Part shown: positions 26,851 through 34,503 of the stretch, one piece after another
Layout: each line of letters opens with the position of its first letter
How positions within the stretch are numbered: position 1 is the first letter of the stretch
Source of the DNA: Paenarthrobacter aurescens
Lineage (GTDB): Bacteria; Actinomycetota; Actinomycetes; Actinomycetales; Micrococcaceae
Assembly (NCBI RefSeq): GCF_041549525.1
Contig: NZ_CP157456.1
Location: forward strand, 1,054,001 to 1,118,000
Reading direction: 5' to 3'
Length of the DNA: 64,000 bases
The notes under the pieces: generated by a model
What the model saw: the letters and a program-made list of their open reading frames with translations, nothing else
Told to the model about the DNA's origin: nothing
Databases searched by the model: none
Position numbers and translations under genes: made by a program

Positions 26851-28923
26851 ATGGCTACACCAGTACAAAACTCCAAGGCGGTGGACGCCTCATTCACCGC
26901 GCACAAGGCCGCCGCACCCATGACGCACCGTCAGATCATGGAAGCCCTCACCGGCCTCCTCGCGGCGTTCTTCACAGCGATCCTCAGCAGCACGATTGTT
27001 GCCAACGCACTGCCCACCATCATGTCCGAGCTCAAGGGCACCCAAACCGACTTCGCCTGGGTCATCACGGCTGCGTTGCTGGCAAACGCCGCCACCACGC
27101 CCATCTGGGGCAAGCTCGCGGACCTCTTCGACAAGAAGCTCCTGGTCCAGCTGAGCATCATCATCTTCGTGGCCGGTTCGGTCATGGCCGGCCTGTCCGA
27201 AACCATTCCGCTGCTGTTGACCGCCCGCGTCATCCAGGGCGTGGCCATGGGTGGCCTCACCGCCCTGGCGCAAGCGATCATCGGCTCCATGATTCCGCCG
27301 CGTGACCGCGGTAAGTACTCCGGGTACATGGGTGCTGTCATGGCGGTGGGCACCGCAGGCGGCCCGTTGCTGGGCGGCTTCATTGTTGACAGCCCGCTGG
27401 GCTGGCGCTGGACGTTCTTCGTCTGCGTGCCGCTGGCCGTCGTCGCTCTCATCCTGCTCCAGGTGACGCTGAAGATCGAGCACATCAAGCGTCCGGCCAA
27501 GATCGACTGGCTCGGATCCATCCTTCTGACCTCCGGCGTGAGCCTGCTCCTCATTTGGGTTTCCTTCGCCGGCAACCCTGACTACTACGACTGGTTCTCC
27601 TGGCAGTCCGCCCTCATGGTGGGCGGCGGCGTGGCACTGCTTGCAGTGCTCGTATTCGTGGAAACCAAGGTGGCCCAGCCCATCATCCCGCTCAAGATCA
27701 TCTCCGAGCGCACCACCGCCCTGGCCATTGTTGCCTCCGTTGCTGTGGGAATCGCCATGTTCGGTTCCTCCACCTTCCTGGGTCAGTACTTCCAGGTTGC
27801 CCGCGGTGCAACACCTACCGAGGCCGGCCTGCTGACGCTGCCCATGATTGCAGGCAACCTGATTGGATCGGTGGCATCGGGCATCCTGATCAGCCGTTTT
27901 GGCAAGTGGAAGAGGTTCCTGATTGCAGGTTCCGTTCTGCTCATTGGCGGCCTCGCGTTCGCTGGAACCATGGACCACACCACGGAACTGTGGATTGTGG
28001 CCATCTACACCGGTGTGTTCGGCCTGGGCCTTGGCATGCTGATGCAGAACCTGGTGCTGGCTGTGCAGAACACCGTTCAAGCCAAGGACATCGGTACGGC
28101 CAGTGCCTCGGTGGCGTTCTTCCGCTCGGTTGGTGGCGCGATCGGCGTGTCCGTCCTCGGCGCCATCATGTCCAACCACGTCAAGGACCTCGCAGTTGAA
28201 GGCATGGCTGCCGCGGGCATCCCGGCCCAGGGTGGCGCGTCCGGTGCCAGCATGGACCTGGCCGACATGCCGGCGCCCATCGCTGAGATCATGCGCGCTG
28301 CTTACGGTGACGCCACCGCCCAGATCTTCCTGATCTCCGCGATCATCAGCGTGGTTGCCCTCCTCGCGGTGCTGTTCATTAAGGAACGCCCGCTGCGCCG
28401 CACGGTTGACGCTGCTCCTGAGAAGGAACTCATGGCTGCGGCATCGGGAGACGCCGGAATGTCGCTGGACACGGCGTCCATGGACGCAGTCAAGGCGTCC
28501 GACGACGACGCCCGCCGCTTGGGTGCCAACTCCGCCATTTCGGTGGGGGAGCCTCAGGTTCCGCGCACTGACCGCCCGGCCTCCAGCCCGGACTCCGGAT
28601 CTGACCTTGACCTTGAGTTTGCGCGGATCCTCACCCAGGAACGGTCCCACGGCGTCGCCGATGTGAAGGAAGTCCAGGAGCAGTTGTCGCGTACGCAGTA
28701 TGTACTGGCGGAACAGCAGCTACAGCTGAGCCGGGCCAATGTGGAACTGCAGGCAAGGTTGCGGGAGCAGCAAACCCTTGCCGAGCAGCAGGCCCGCACC
28801 GCTGAAGAGCTCGCTGCTCTCCGGAAGGAACTCAAGCGCGAGCGCAGGCAGCAGGAACGTATGGCGTTGCTGCTTCTCGAAGGCGCGGAGGCACGTGCGG
28901 ACCACGGGAAGCACGCAGGCTGA
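26851..28923 (+). CDS. MFS drug efflux transporter, DHA2 (EmrB/QacA) type, with coiled-coil C-terminal tail
   Basis: 690 aa, starting ATG 26851 with TTAGGAG upstream. About 14 TM helices between residues 25 and ~510, with DHA2 signatures (LPTIMSELKGTQTDFAWVIT, VIQGVAMGGLTALAQAIIG, PLGWRWTFFVCVPLA). It should export hydrophobic drugs with proton antiport. Unusual for the family is the ~170-residue soluble C-terminus: an acidic Ser-rich linker, then a Gln/Glu/Leu-rich coiled coil (QLSRTQYVLAEQQLQLSRAN through RKELKRERRQQERMALLLLE). The same operon has a MarR repressor. The tail could mediate oligomerisation or partner binding; unknown. Confidence 0.9.
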   Translation: MATPVQNSKAVDASFTAHKAAAPMTHRQIMEALTGLLAAFFTAILSSTIVANALPTIMSELKGTQTDFAWVITAALLANAATTPIWGKLADLFDKKLLVQLSIIIFVAGSVMAGLSETIPLLLTARVIQGVAMGGLTALAQAIIGSMIPPRDRGKYSGYMGAVMAVGTAGGPLLGGFIVDSPLGWRWTFFVCVPLAVVALILLQVTLKIEHIKRPAKIDWLGSILLTSGVSLLLIWVSFAGNPDYYDWFSWQSALMVGGGVALLAVLVFVETKVAQPIIPLKIISERTTALAIVASVAVGIAMFGSSTFLGQYFQVARGATPTEAGLLTLPMIAGNLIGSVASGILISRFGKWKRFLIAGSVLLIGGLAFAGTMDHTTELWIVAIYTGVFGLGLGMLMQNLVLAVQNTVQAKDIGTASASVAFFRSVGGAIGVSVLGAIMSNHVKDLAVEGMAAAGIPAQGGASGASMDLADMPAPIAEIMRAAYGDATAQIFLISAIISVVALLAVLFIKERPLRRTVDAAPEKELMAAASGDAGMSLDTASMDAVKASDDDARRLGANSAISVGEPQVPRTDRPASSPDSGSDLDLEFARILTQERSHGVADVKEVQEQLSRTQYVLAEQQLQLSRANVELQARLREQQTLAEQQARTAEELAALRKELKRERRQQERMALLLLEGAEARADHGKHAG

Positions 28924-29002
28924 CACCACCTACCGATCCCGCCCTTGTTCGATACTCCCGGCGGAGTGCGCGGAGTGTGACGAACAAGGATGGGGCTGAA
29001 AG

Positions 29003-29030
29003 CGCCGGCTGGGAAACCAGCCGGCGTTTT
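29003..29030 (+). terminator. Rho-independent terminator of marR-MFS operon
   Basis: Perfect 10-bp stem CGCCGGCTGG / CCAGCCGGCG with loop GAAA followed by TTTT. A second 9-bp inverted repeat (CCTTGTTCG 28943-28951 / CGAACAAGG 28981-28989) precedes it. Confidence 0.85.
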
Positions 29031-29220
29031 GCTTCCCCCTCAACGGTCTGCCTCAGCGGGAGCACCGGCCGACACGGCAAATACTCCGCTGGGATGATCT
29101 TTTCCGTAGGTTGTTTCGCCCGGGCAACGGATTTCGTAGAGTAGGGAGGCTAATACTGTCAGCCCCGGCTGCCACACTTCTCTTACCTCATTCACGCACT
29201 CTTTCTAAGGACCCGTGGGC

Positions 29221-30954
29221 ATGCTTGTCACCCTTATACGGCGCTATTCCAAGCCGTATTTGCCGCAGATCGTGGCCGTGCTGTTATTCCAGCTGGCGTC
29301 CACCATAGCCACGCTCTACCTCCCCAGCCTCAATGCCAGAATCATTGACGAAGGGGTTTCCCGCGGAGACACCGATTTCATCTGGCAGACCGGTGCGCTC
29401 ATGCTCGCTGTTGCCCTTGGACAAGTGATCACTGCCATTGTGGCCGTGTACTTCGGCTCCCGTGTTGCCATGGCCATTGGCCGGGACCTGCGCCGCAGCG
29501 TTTTCAGGCAGGTCAGCAGTTTCTCCGCTCAGGACGTCAACACATTCGGCGCTCCCACCCTGATCACCCGCGGCACCAATGACGTCCAGCAGGTACAAAT
29601 GCTGGTGCTCATGGGCCTGAACTTCATGGTTTCCACTCCCATCATGTGTGTGGGCGGCATCATCATGGCACTCCGTGAGGACCTCAGCCTGTCATGGTTG
29701 GTATGGGTTTCCGTTCCGGTCCTGGTGGCCGTAGTTGGTTACCTCGTCGTCCGTCTGATGCCCTTGTTCCGGTCCATGCAGACCAAAATCGATGCCATCA
29801 ACGGTGTGCTGCGCGAGCAAATCATCGGTATCCGCGTGGTCCGGGCCTTTGTGCGCGAGCCTCATGAGGCCCGGCGTTTCGGGAATGCCAATGATGACCT
29901 CACTGCGGTCTCGGTCAAGATCGGCAACCTCTTTGTCCTGATGTTCCCTGCCATCGGCATGATCCTTCACCTGTCCACAGCAGCTGTGCTGTGGTTCGGT
30001 GGTCAGCGGGTGGACTCCGGTGAGATGCAGGTGGGTGCGCTGACGGCCTTCCTGCAGTACCTGCTGCAGATCCTGATGGCTGTCATGATGGGCACCTTCA
30101 TGGCAATGATGATTCCCCGTGCGTCCGTGTGTGCTGACCGCATTGGCGAGGTGCTGGACGTGGAGCCTTCCATCCACAACCCCACCTCACCGGTGGTGCC
30201 CGCAGAGAAGAAGGGACGCGTGGAGTTCCGCGACGTCACTTTCAAGTACCCAGGAGCCGAGGCTCCCGTGCTGAGCAACATCTCCTTTACTGCTGAGCCG
30301 GGCAAGACCCTGGCCATCATCGGCTCCACGGGTGCCGGCAAAACCACCCTGGTCTCGCTGCTTCCACGGCTTTATGACGTCGCCTCAGGTGACGTCCTGC
30401 TCGACGGCGTGCCCGTCACCAAGATGGACGCCTCGGAGATCACCAGCAGGGTATCGGCCGTGCCTCAGAAACCGTACTTGTTCTCCGGGACAATCGAGCA
30501 CAACCTGCGCTTCGGCAAGCCTGACGCCACGGATGAAGAACTGTGGGACGCATTGGAGACCGCGCAGGCCAAGGGCTTCGTTGAAGAGAAGTCATCCGGC
30601 TTGAACAGGCGAATTGCCCAGGGCGGTACCAACGTATCTGGTGGTCAACGCCAGAGGCTGTCCATTGCCAGGGCTTTGGTTACCAAACCCAACGTGTACT
30701 TGTTTGACGATTCGTTCTCTGCTTTGGACGTCGCCACCGACGCCAGGCTGAGGAAGGCCTTGAAGGCCAAGACCCGGGACGCCACCGTCATCATCGTGGC
30801 CCAGCGCGTCTCAACCATCGCGGACGCGGACGAGATCCTTGTGCTGGATAACGGCAGGATTGTTGATCGCGGAACGCACGATGAACTGCTGGAGACCTCA
30901 CCCACGTACCAGGAAATTGTTGAGTCCCAGCTGAGCGTGGAGGAAGTGGCATGA
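29221..30954 (+). CDS. ABC exporter half-transporter (type IV, permease-ATPase), subunit A
   Basis: 577 aa from ATG 29221 (AAGGA 9 bases upstream; GTG 29215 is an alternative). Six-TM exporter domain (~15-300), then an ABC ATPase: Walker A GSTGAGKTTLV, Q-loop VPQKPYLFSG, signature motif VSGGQRQRLSIARAL, Walker B NVYLFDDSFSALD, H-loop replaced: VIIVAQRVSTI has Gln where His normally stands. The Asp after the Walker B aspartate, in place of Glu, together with the missing H-loop His, marks a degenerate site, as in heterodimeric exporters. It overlaps by 4 bases the gene for its partner subunit. Exports lipid, peptide or drug; substrate unknown. Confidence 0.9.
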   Translation: MLVTLIRRYSKPYLPQIVAVLLFQLASTIATLYLPSLNARIIDEGVSRGDTDFIWQTGALMLAVALGQVITAIVAVYFGSRVAMAIGRDLRRSVFRQVSSFSAQDVNTFGAPTLITRGTNDVQQVQMLVLMGLNFMVSTPIMCVGGIIMALREDLSLSWLVWVSVPVLVAVVGYLVVRLMPLFRSMQTKIDAINGVLREQIIGIRVVRAFVREPHEARRFGNANDDLTAVSVKIGNLFVLMFPAIGMILHLSTAAVLWFGGQRVDSGEMQVGALTAFLQYLLQILMAVMMGTFMAMMIPRASVCADRIGEVLDVEPSIHNPTSPVVPAEKKGRVEFRDVTFKYPGAEAPVLSNISFTAEPGKTLAIIGSTGAGKTTLVSLLPRLYDVASGDVLLDGVPVTKMDASEITSRVSAVPQKPYLFSGTIEHNLRFGKPDATDEELWDALETAQAKGFVEEKSSGLNRRIAQGGTNVSGGQRQRLSIARALVTKPNVYLFDDSFSALDVATDARLRKALKAKTRDATVIIVAQRVSTIADADEILVLDNGRIVDRGTHDELLETSPTYQEIVESQLSVEEVA

Positions 30955-33029
30955 CCGAGCAGAACCAGCAAAAGAAGCGTGGCTGGGCTGCCAAGGCTCA
31001 GGCGGCGAAGGATGCCAAAGCAACAGCCGAGGCTGAGATAGCAACCGAAGCGCTCGATGACGATGACTTCGTCGAAGAGGAGTACGTCCCGTCCGAAGCT
31101 GACGGCGGCATGTTCGGTGATGTCCCGGCAAAGAAAGCCAAGGAGTTCTGGCCGTCCGCCAAACGGCTCATGGGCCTGTTGAAGCCTGAGGCTGTCGGCG
31201 TATACATCGTGATCGGCCTGGTCATCGTCTCGGTGGTCCTGAATGTGATTGCCCCCAAGGTCCTGGGTAATGCCATGGACGTTATTTTTGGCGGCGTCGT
31301 GGGCCGGCAGGTTCCTGAGGGTGTTTCCAAGGAACAGTTCGTGGAGCTCATGCGCCAGCAGGGTGAGGGCAACTTCGCGGACATGGTGTCCAAGATGGAG
31401 CTCACCAACGGCATTGACTTCCCCAAGCTGACCTTCCTGATCTCCATCGTGTTGCTCATGTACTTTGTGGCCAACATCTTCCTGTGGGCCCAGGGTTGGC
31501 TGCTCAACAGGATCGTCATGCGGGTCATCAAGAAGCTCCGCAACGATGTTCAGGCCAAGCTCAACCGGCTGCCGTTGAACTACTTTGACACCCGCCAGCG
31601 TGGCGACATCCTGTCCCGCGTGACCAACGACGTCGATAACGTCCAGCAGGGCCTCCAGCAGGCGTTCTCGCAGCTGGTCAGCTCAGTGCTGACCGTCCTG
31701 GGCATCACGGTGATGATGTTCATCGTGTCCTGGGAGTTGGCGTTGATTGCCCTGATCGCCCTGCCTCTGTCCGGCATCGTGGCAGGCGTCATTGGTGCCC
31801 GCAGCCAAAAGCTGTTCGCGGCGCAGTGGAAGAACACCGGTGCGTTGAACGGCCAGATCGAGGAATCGTTCTCCGGACACGACCTCGTGAAGGTCTTCGG
31901 GCGCGATGCTGACATGCTGGACCGTTTCGACGAGAAGAACGAGGAACTGTACAAAGCCTCGTTCGGTGCACAGTTTGTATCCGGGGTGATCTTCCCGGCC
32001 ATGAACTTCGTGTCCTACCTTTCCTATGTGGGCATTGCCGTGGTGGGCGGCCTCCGCGTTGCCTCGGGTTCCATGAGCCTGGGCGACGCCACCGCGTTCA
32101 TCCAGTACTCGCGTGAATTCACCCAGCCGCTGGGTCAGATTGCAGGCATGGCCAACATGCTCCAGTCCGGCGTCGCTTCGGCAGAGCGTGTGTTCGAGTT
32201 CCTGGATGCCGATGAAGAAGTTGAAGAGACCGGGACCCGTAACCTGCCCTCCAAGACCGATGGCCACGTTGAGTTTGAGCATGTTTCCTTCAGTTATGTG
32301 GAGGACAAGCCGCTGATCGAGGACCTGTCCTTTGCGGCCGAGCCTGGTCACACGGTGGCGATTGTTGGGCCCACGGGAGCCGGTAAGACCACCCTGGTGA
32401 ACCTCGTGATGCGTTTCTACGAGCTCAACGCCGGCCGGATTACCTTGGACGGCGTGGACATCAAGGACCTCAGCCGTGCAGAACTGCGGTCCAAGGTGGG
32501 CATGGTGCTGCAGGATGCCTGGCTGTTTGGCGGGACCATCTACGACAACATCAAGTACGGCAACCTGGACGCCACCGAGGAGCAGATCATGGAGGCGGCC
32601 AAGGCCACCTACGTGGACCGCTTCGTGCGGGCCCTTCCTGACGGCTACCAGACCATCATCGACGAAGAAGGCAACAACGTCAGTGCCGGTGAAAAGCAGC
32701 TGATCACTATTGCCCGTGCCTTCGTCTCCGATCCTTCGCTGCTGATCCTGGATGAGGCCACCAGCTCCGTGGACACCCGAACCGAACTGCTGCTGCAAAA
32801 GGCCATGGCTGCCCTCCGCACTGACCGGACCAGCTTTGTGATCGCCCACCGACTGTCCACCATCCGGGACGCCGATACCATCCTGGTGATGGAGAACGGC
32901 AAGATCGTGGAGCAGGGCAACCACAACCACCTGCTGGCACTCCAGGGCGCGTACTACCGCTTGTACATGTCCCAGTTCGCCGGTGAAGAAGAGACGGCCG
33001 TGGACGATTCGACGGCGGTGCACAGCTGA
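30951..33029 (+). CDS. ABC exporter half-transporter (type IV, permease-ATPase), subunit B
   Basis: 692 aa, coupled by ATGA to subunit A. A ~70-residue N-terminal extension rich in Lys, Ala and acidic residues precedes six TM helices. There is a ~60-residue extracellular loop insertion between TM1 and TM2 (PEGVSKEQFVELMRQQGEGN). ATPase motifs are canonical: GPTGAGKTTLVN, VLQDAWLFGG, signature VSAGEKQLITIARAF, Walker B LLILDEATSSVD, H-loop FVIAHRLSTI. It therefore supplies the consensus catalytic residues missing in subunit A. The pair is a TM287/288- or LmrCD-like heterodimer. Confidence 0.9.
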   Translation: MTEQNQQKKRGWAAKAQAAKDAKATAEAEIATEALDDDDFVEEEYVPSEADGGMFGDVPAKKAKEFWPSAKRLMGLLKPEAVGVYIVIGLVIVSVVLNVIAPKVLGNAMDVIFGGVVGRQVPEGVSKEQFVELMRQQGEGNFADMVSKMELTNGIDFPKLTFLISIVLLMYFVANIFLWAQGWLLNRIVMRVIKKLRNDVQAKLNRLPLNYFDTRQRGDILSRVTNDVDNVQQGLQQAFSQLVSSVLTVLGITVMMFIVSWELALIALIALPLSGIVAGVIGARSQKLFAAQWKNTGALNGQIEESFSGHDLVKVFGRDADMLDRFDEKNEELYKASFGAQFVSGVIFPAMNFVSYLSYVGIAVVGGLRVASGSMSLGDATAFIQYSREFTQPLGQIAGMANMLQSGVASAERVFEFLDADEEVEETGTRNLPSKTDGHVEFEHVSFSYVEDKPLIEDLSFAAEPGHTVAIVGPTGAGKTTLVNLVMRFYELNAGRITLDGVDIKDLSRAELRSKVGMVLQDAWLFGGTIYDNIKYGNLDATEEQIMEAAKATYVDRFVRALPDGYQTIIDEEGNNVSAGEKQLITIARAFVSDPSLLILDEATSSVDTRTELLLQKAMAALRTDRTSFVIAHRLSTIRDADTILVMENGKIVEQGNHNHLLALQGAYYRLYMSQFAGEEETAVDDSTAVHS

Positions 33030-33064
33030 GCGGGGAAACACTAAGCGAGACACCGAAGGAGTCT

Positions 33065-33514
33065 GTGGTACCCCGGCGGATGGAGGTGCTTGTGCCCATG
33101 CGCTGGGGTGACATGGACGCCTACGGCCACATCAATAACGTCCAGATTGTTCGCATGCTGGAGGAAGCCCGCATTGCAGCCTTCGGGCCGCCGCGCGGGG
33201 CCGGTCTTCCGGGCGTAGAGCCACCTGCCGCCCTGTTCAATGACGTTGAAGAGGGCATCATGACCCTGGTTGTGGAGCACAAAGTCCGCTACGTTCGGAC
33301 CCTGGATTACCGCAACATCCCGGCCGTAGTGGAGATTTGGGTGGGAGCCATCAAGGGTGCCAGCTTTGATCTCCACTACGTCATCAAGGATCCGGTGACG
33401 CGGGAAGACTGCGTCAAAGCCACCACTCATTTGGCCTTTGTAGCCGAAGCCACCGGACGGGTCCTGAGGCTCACACCGGAGCAGAAGGAAAAGCTGGGGC
33501 ACTTCCAACCCTGA
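33065..33514 (+). CDS. Acyl-CoA thioesterase, 4HBT hotdog fold
   Basis: 149 aa, GTG 33065 immediately after GAAGGAG. Signature MRWGDMDAYGHINNVQIVRM contains the 4-hydroxybenzoyl-CoA thioesterase-type Asp (D of DMDAYGHINN) and the hotdog helix. The C-terminal strands (YVRTLDYRNIPAVVEIWVGA) fit the fold and length. It likely hydrolyses an acyl-CoA in the cytoplasm; chain specificity unknown. It lies 35 bases after the ABC exporter operon, possibly co-transcribed. A family A palindrome begins 1 base after the stop. Confidence 0.85.
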   Translation: MVPRRMEVLVPMRWGDMDAYGHINNVQIVRMLEEARIAAFGPPRGAGLPGVEPPAALFNDVEEGIMTLVVEHKVRYVRTLDYRNIPAVVEIWVGAIKGASFDLHYVIKDPVTREDCVKATTHLAFVAEATGRVLRLTPEQKEKLGHFQP

Positions 33515-33515
33515 C

Positions 33516-33578
33516 GAGTTTTTGTACAGATGATGCCCTTAAGAAGCCTTCTTAGGGGCATTACCTGTACAAAAACTC
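33516..33578. repeat. Family A palindromic repeat, copy 1
   Basis: 63 bases, outer arms perfect over 14 bases (GAGTTTTTGTACAG / CTGTACAAAAACTC) and inner arms TGCCCTTAAGAAG / CTTCTTAGGGGCA with one wobble. Nearly the whole element is palindromic. Not a standard terminator: the T-tract is in the 5' arm and the A-tract in the 3' arm. Lies between the thioesterase stop and cutC. Confidence 0.9.
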
Positions 33579-33594
33579 CGCGTAGAGTTTCACC

Positions 33595-34359
33595 ATGAAA
33601 CTCGAAATTGCCGTGGTCAGCGCTGCCGGGGCCGGGGTAGCGGCATCCGAGGGAGCTGACCGGATTGAACTGTGCAGCAGCCTCGAACTTGGTGGTGTGA
33701 CGCCGAGCCAGGGGCTCATGGAAGCGAGCATGGAACACGTCGATGGGCGTTTGGAGATCCATCCGTTGATCCGTTCCAGGCCGGGTGATTTCCAGTACTC
33801 CGCGTCGGACGTGGACACCATGGTGCATGAAATCCGGCATCTGCTGGCCCAGGGAGCGCGCGGAGTTGTGGTGGGGGCGCTCACTGCTTCAGGTGACGTG
33901 GATGTTCCGGCACTGCGGCGCCTGGTGGCCTCCGCCAAGGATGCCAACCCGGACGCCGAGCTCACCTTCCACAGAGCCATTGACCAGTCACGAGACCCCT
34001 TCGCAACCTTGGATGAATTGCTGGATCTGGGCTTCACCAGGGTCCTCACATCGGGGCATCAGGCAACGGCGGGCGCTGGCTTGGAAACGTTGACGGCCAT
34101 GGTGGAACGGGCCGGGAATTCCCTGCAGATCATGGCCGGCGGCGGACTGACCTTGGACGACATTCCGGTGATGCACAGGGCAGGATTGTCCGCCGTTCAT
34201 CTCTCGGCCAAGAAGACGGTCTCCACGCTCGGAGAGGGCGCCATCTCCCTGGGTGCCCAGGACGGCAGCGATCCCACGGCGTACACCGTCACCGATCGCG
34301 AAGTAGTTCGGGCGGCCAAGGCGCTGGCGAACGCACTTAATCTCGCAATGCCCCATTAG
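33595..34359 (+). CDS. cutC: CutC family TIM-barrel protein (PF03932)
   Basis: 254 aa. Starts MKLEIAVVSAAGAGVAASEGADRIELCSSLELGGVTPSQG, the family's N-terminal signature (first 20 residues MKLEIAVVSAAGAGVAASEG), followed by HPLIRSRPGDFQYS, TFHRAIDQSRDP and IMAGGGLTLDDI. The fold is a TIM barrel. The name 'copper homeostasis' comes from E. coli genetics and is not well supported biochemically. Here the gene lies beside a carbohydrate-type trio (1024-aa glycosidase-like protein, DUF5107, DUF1349), so a sugar-related role is worth considering. Length is normal. Confidence 0.88.
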   Translation: MKLEIAVVSAAGAGVAASEGADRIELCSSLELGGVTPSQGLMEASMEHVDGRLEIHPLIRSRPGDFQYSASDVDTMVHEIRHLLAQGARGVVVGALTASGDVDVPALRRLVASAKDANPDAELTFHRAIDQSRDPFATLDELLDLGFTRVLTSGHQATAGAGLETLTAMVERAGNSLQIMAGGGLTLDDIPVMHRAGLSAVHLSAKKTVSTLGEGAISLGAQDGSDPTAYTVTDREVVRAAKALANALNLAMPH

Positions 34360-34400
34360 CCCCTGCCGTCCAGCTTATGGACGGGCAAATTCCAGTGATC

Positions 34401-34430
34401 GCGGATCGTAATGACCCTTTACGATTCCGC
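34401..34430. promoter_or_regulatory. Inverted repeat upstream of the glycosidase-like operon
   Basis: GCGGATCGTAA (34401-34411) pairs with TTACGATTCCGC (34419-34430), with one bulged A. It lies 42 bases after cutC and 74 before the next start. No T-run, so an operator is more likely than a terminator. Confidence 0.45.
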
Positions 34431-34503
34431 GGAACGCCGGGATGATGTAAGGATTCACCAACTCGGTGAAAAGCCCCGGAAGCTACCTTCAGGAGTCCCA
34501 GCG

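Noticed and set aside
26890..28650. 586-codon minus-strand frame opposite the DHA2 pump
   Set aside because: His/Gly/Asp-rich antisense translation of a membrane protein gene; no motif or ribosome site.
31683..33053. 456-codon minus-strand frame opposite ABC subunit B
   Set aside because: Shadow of a clearly coding ABC gene.
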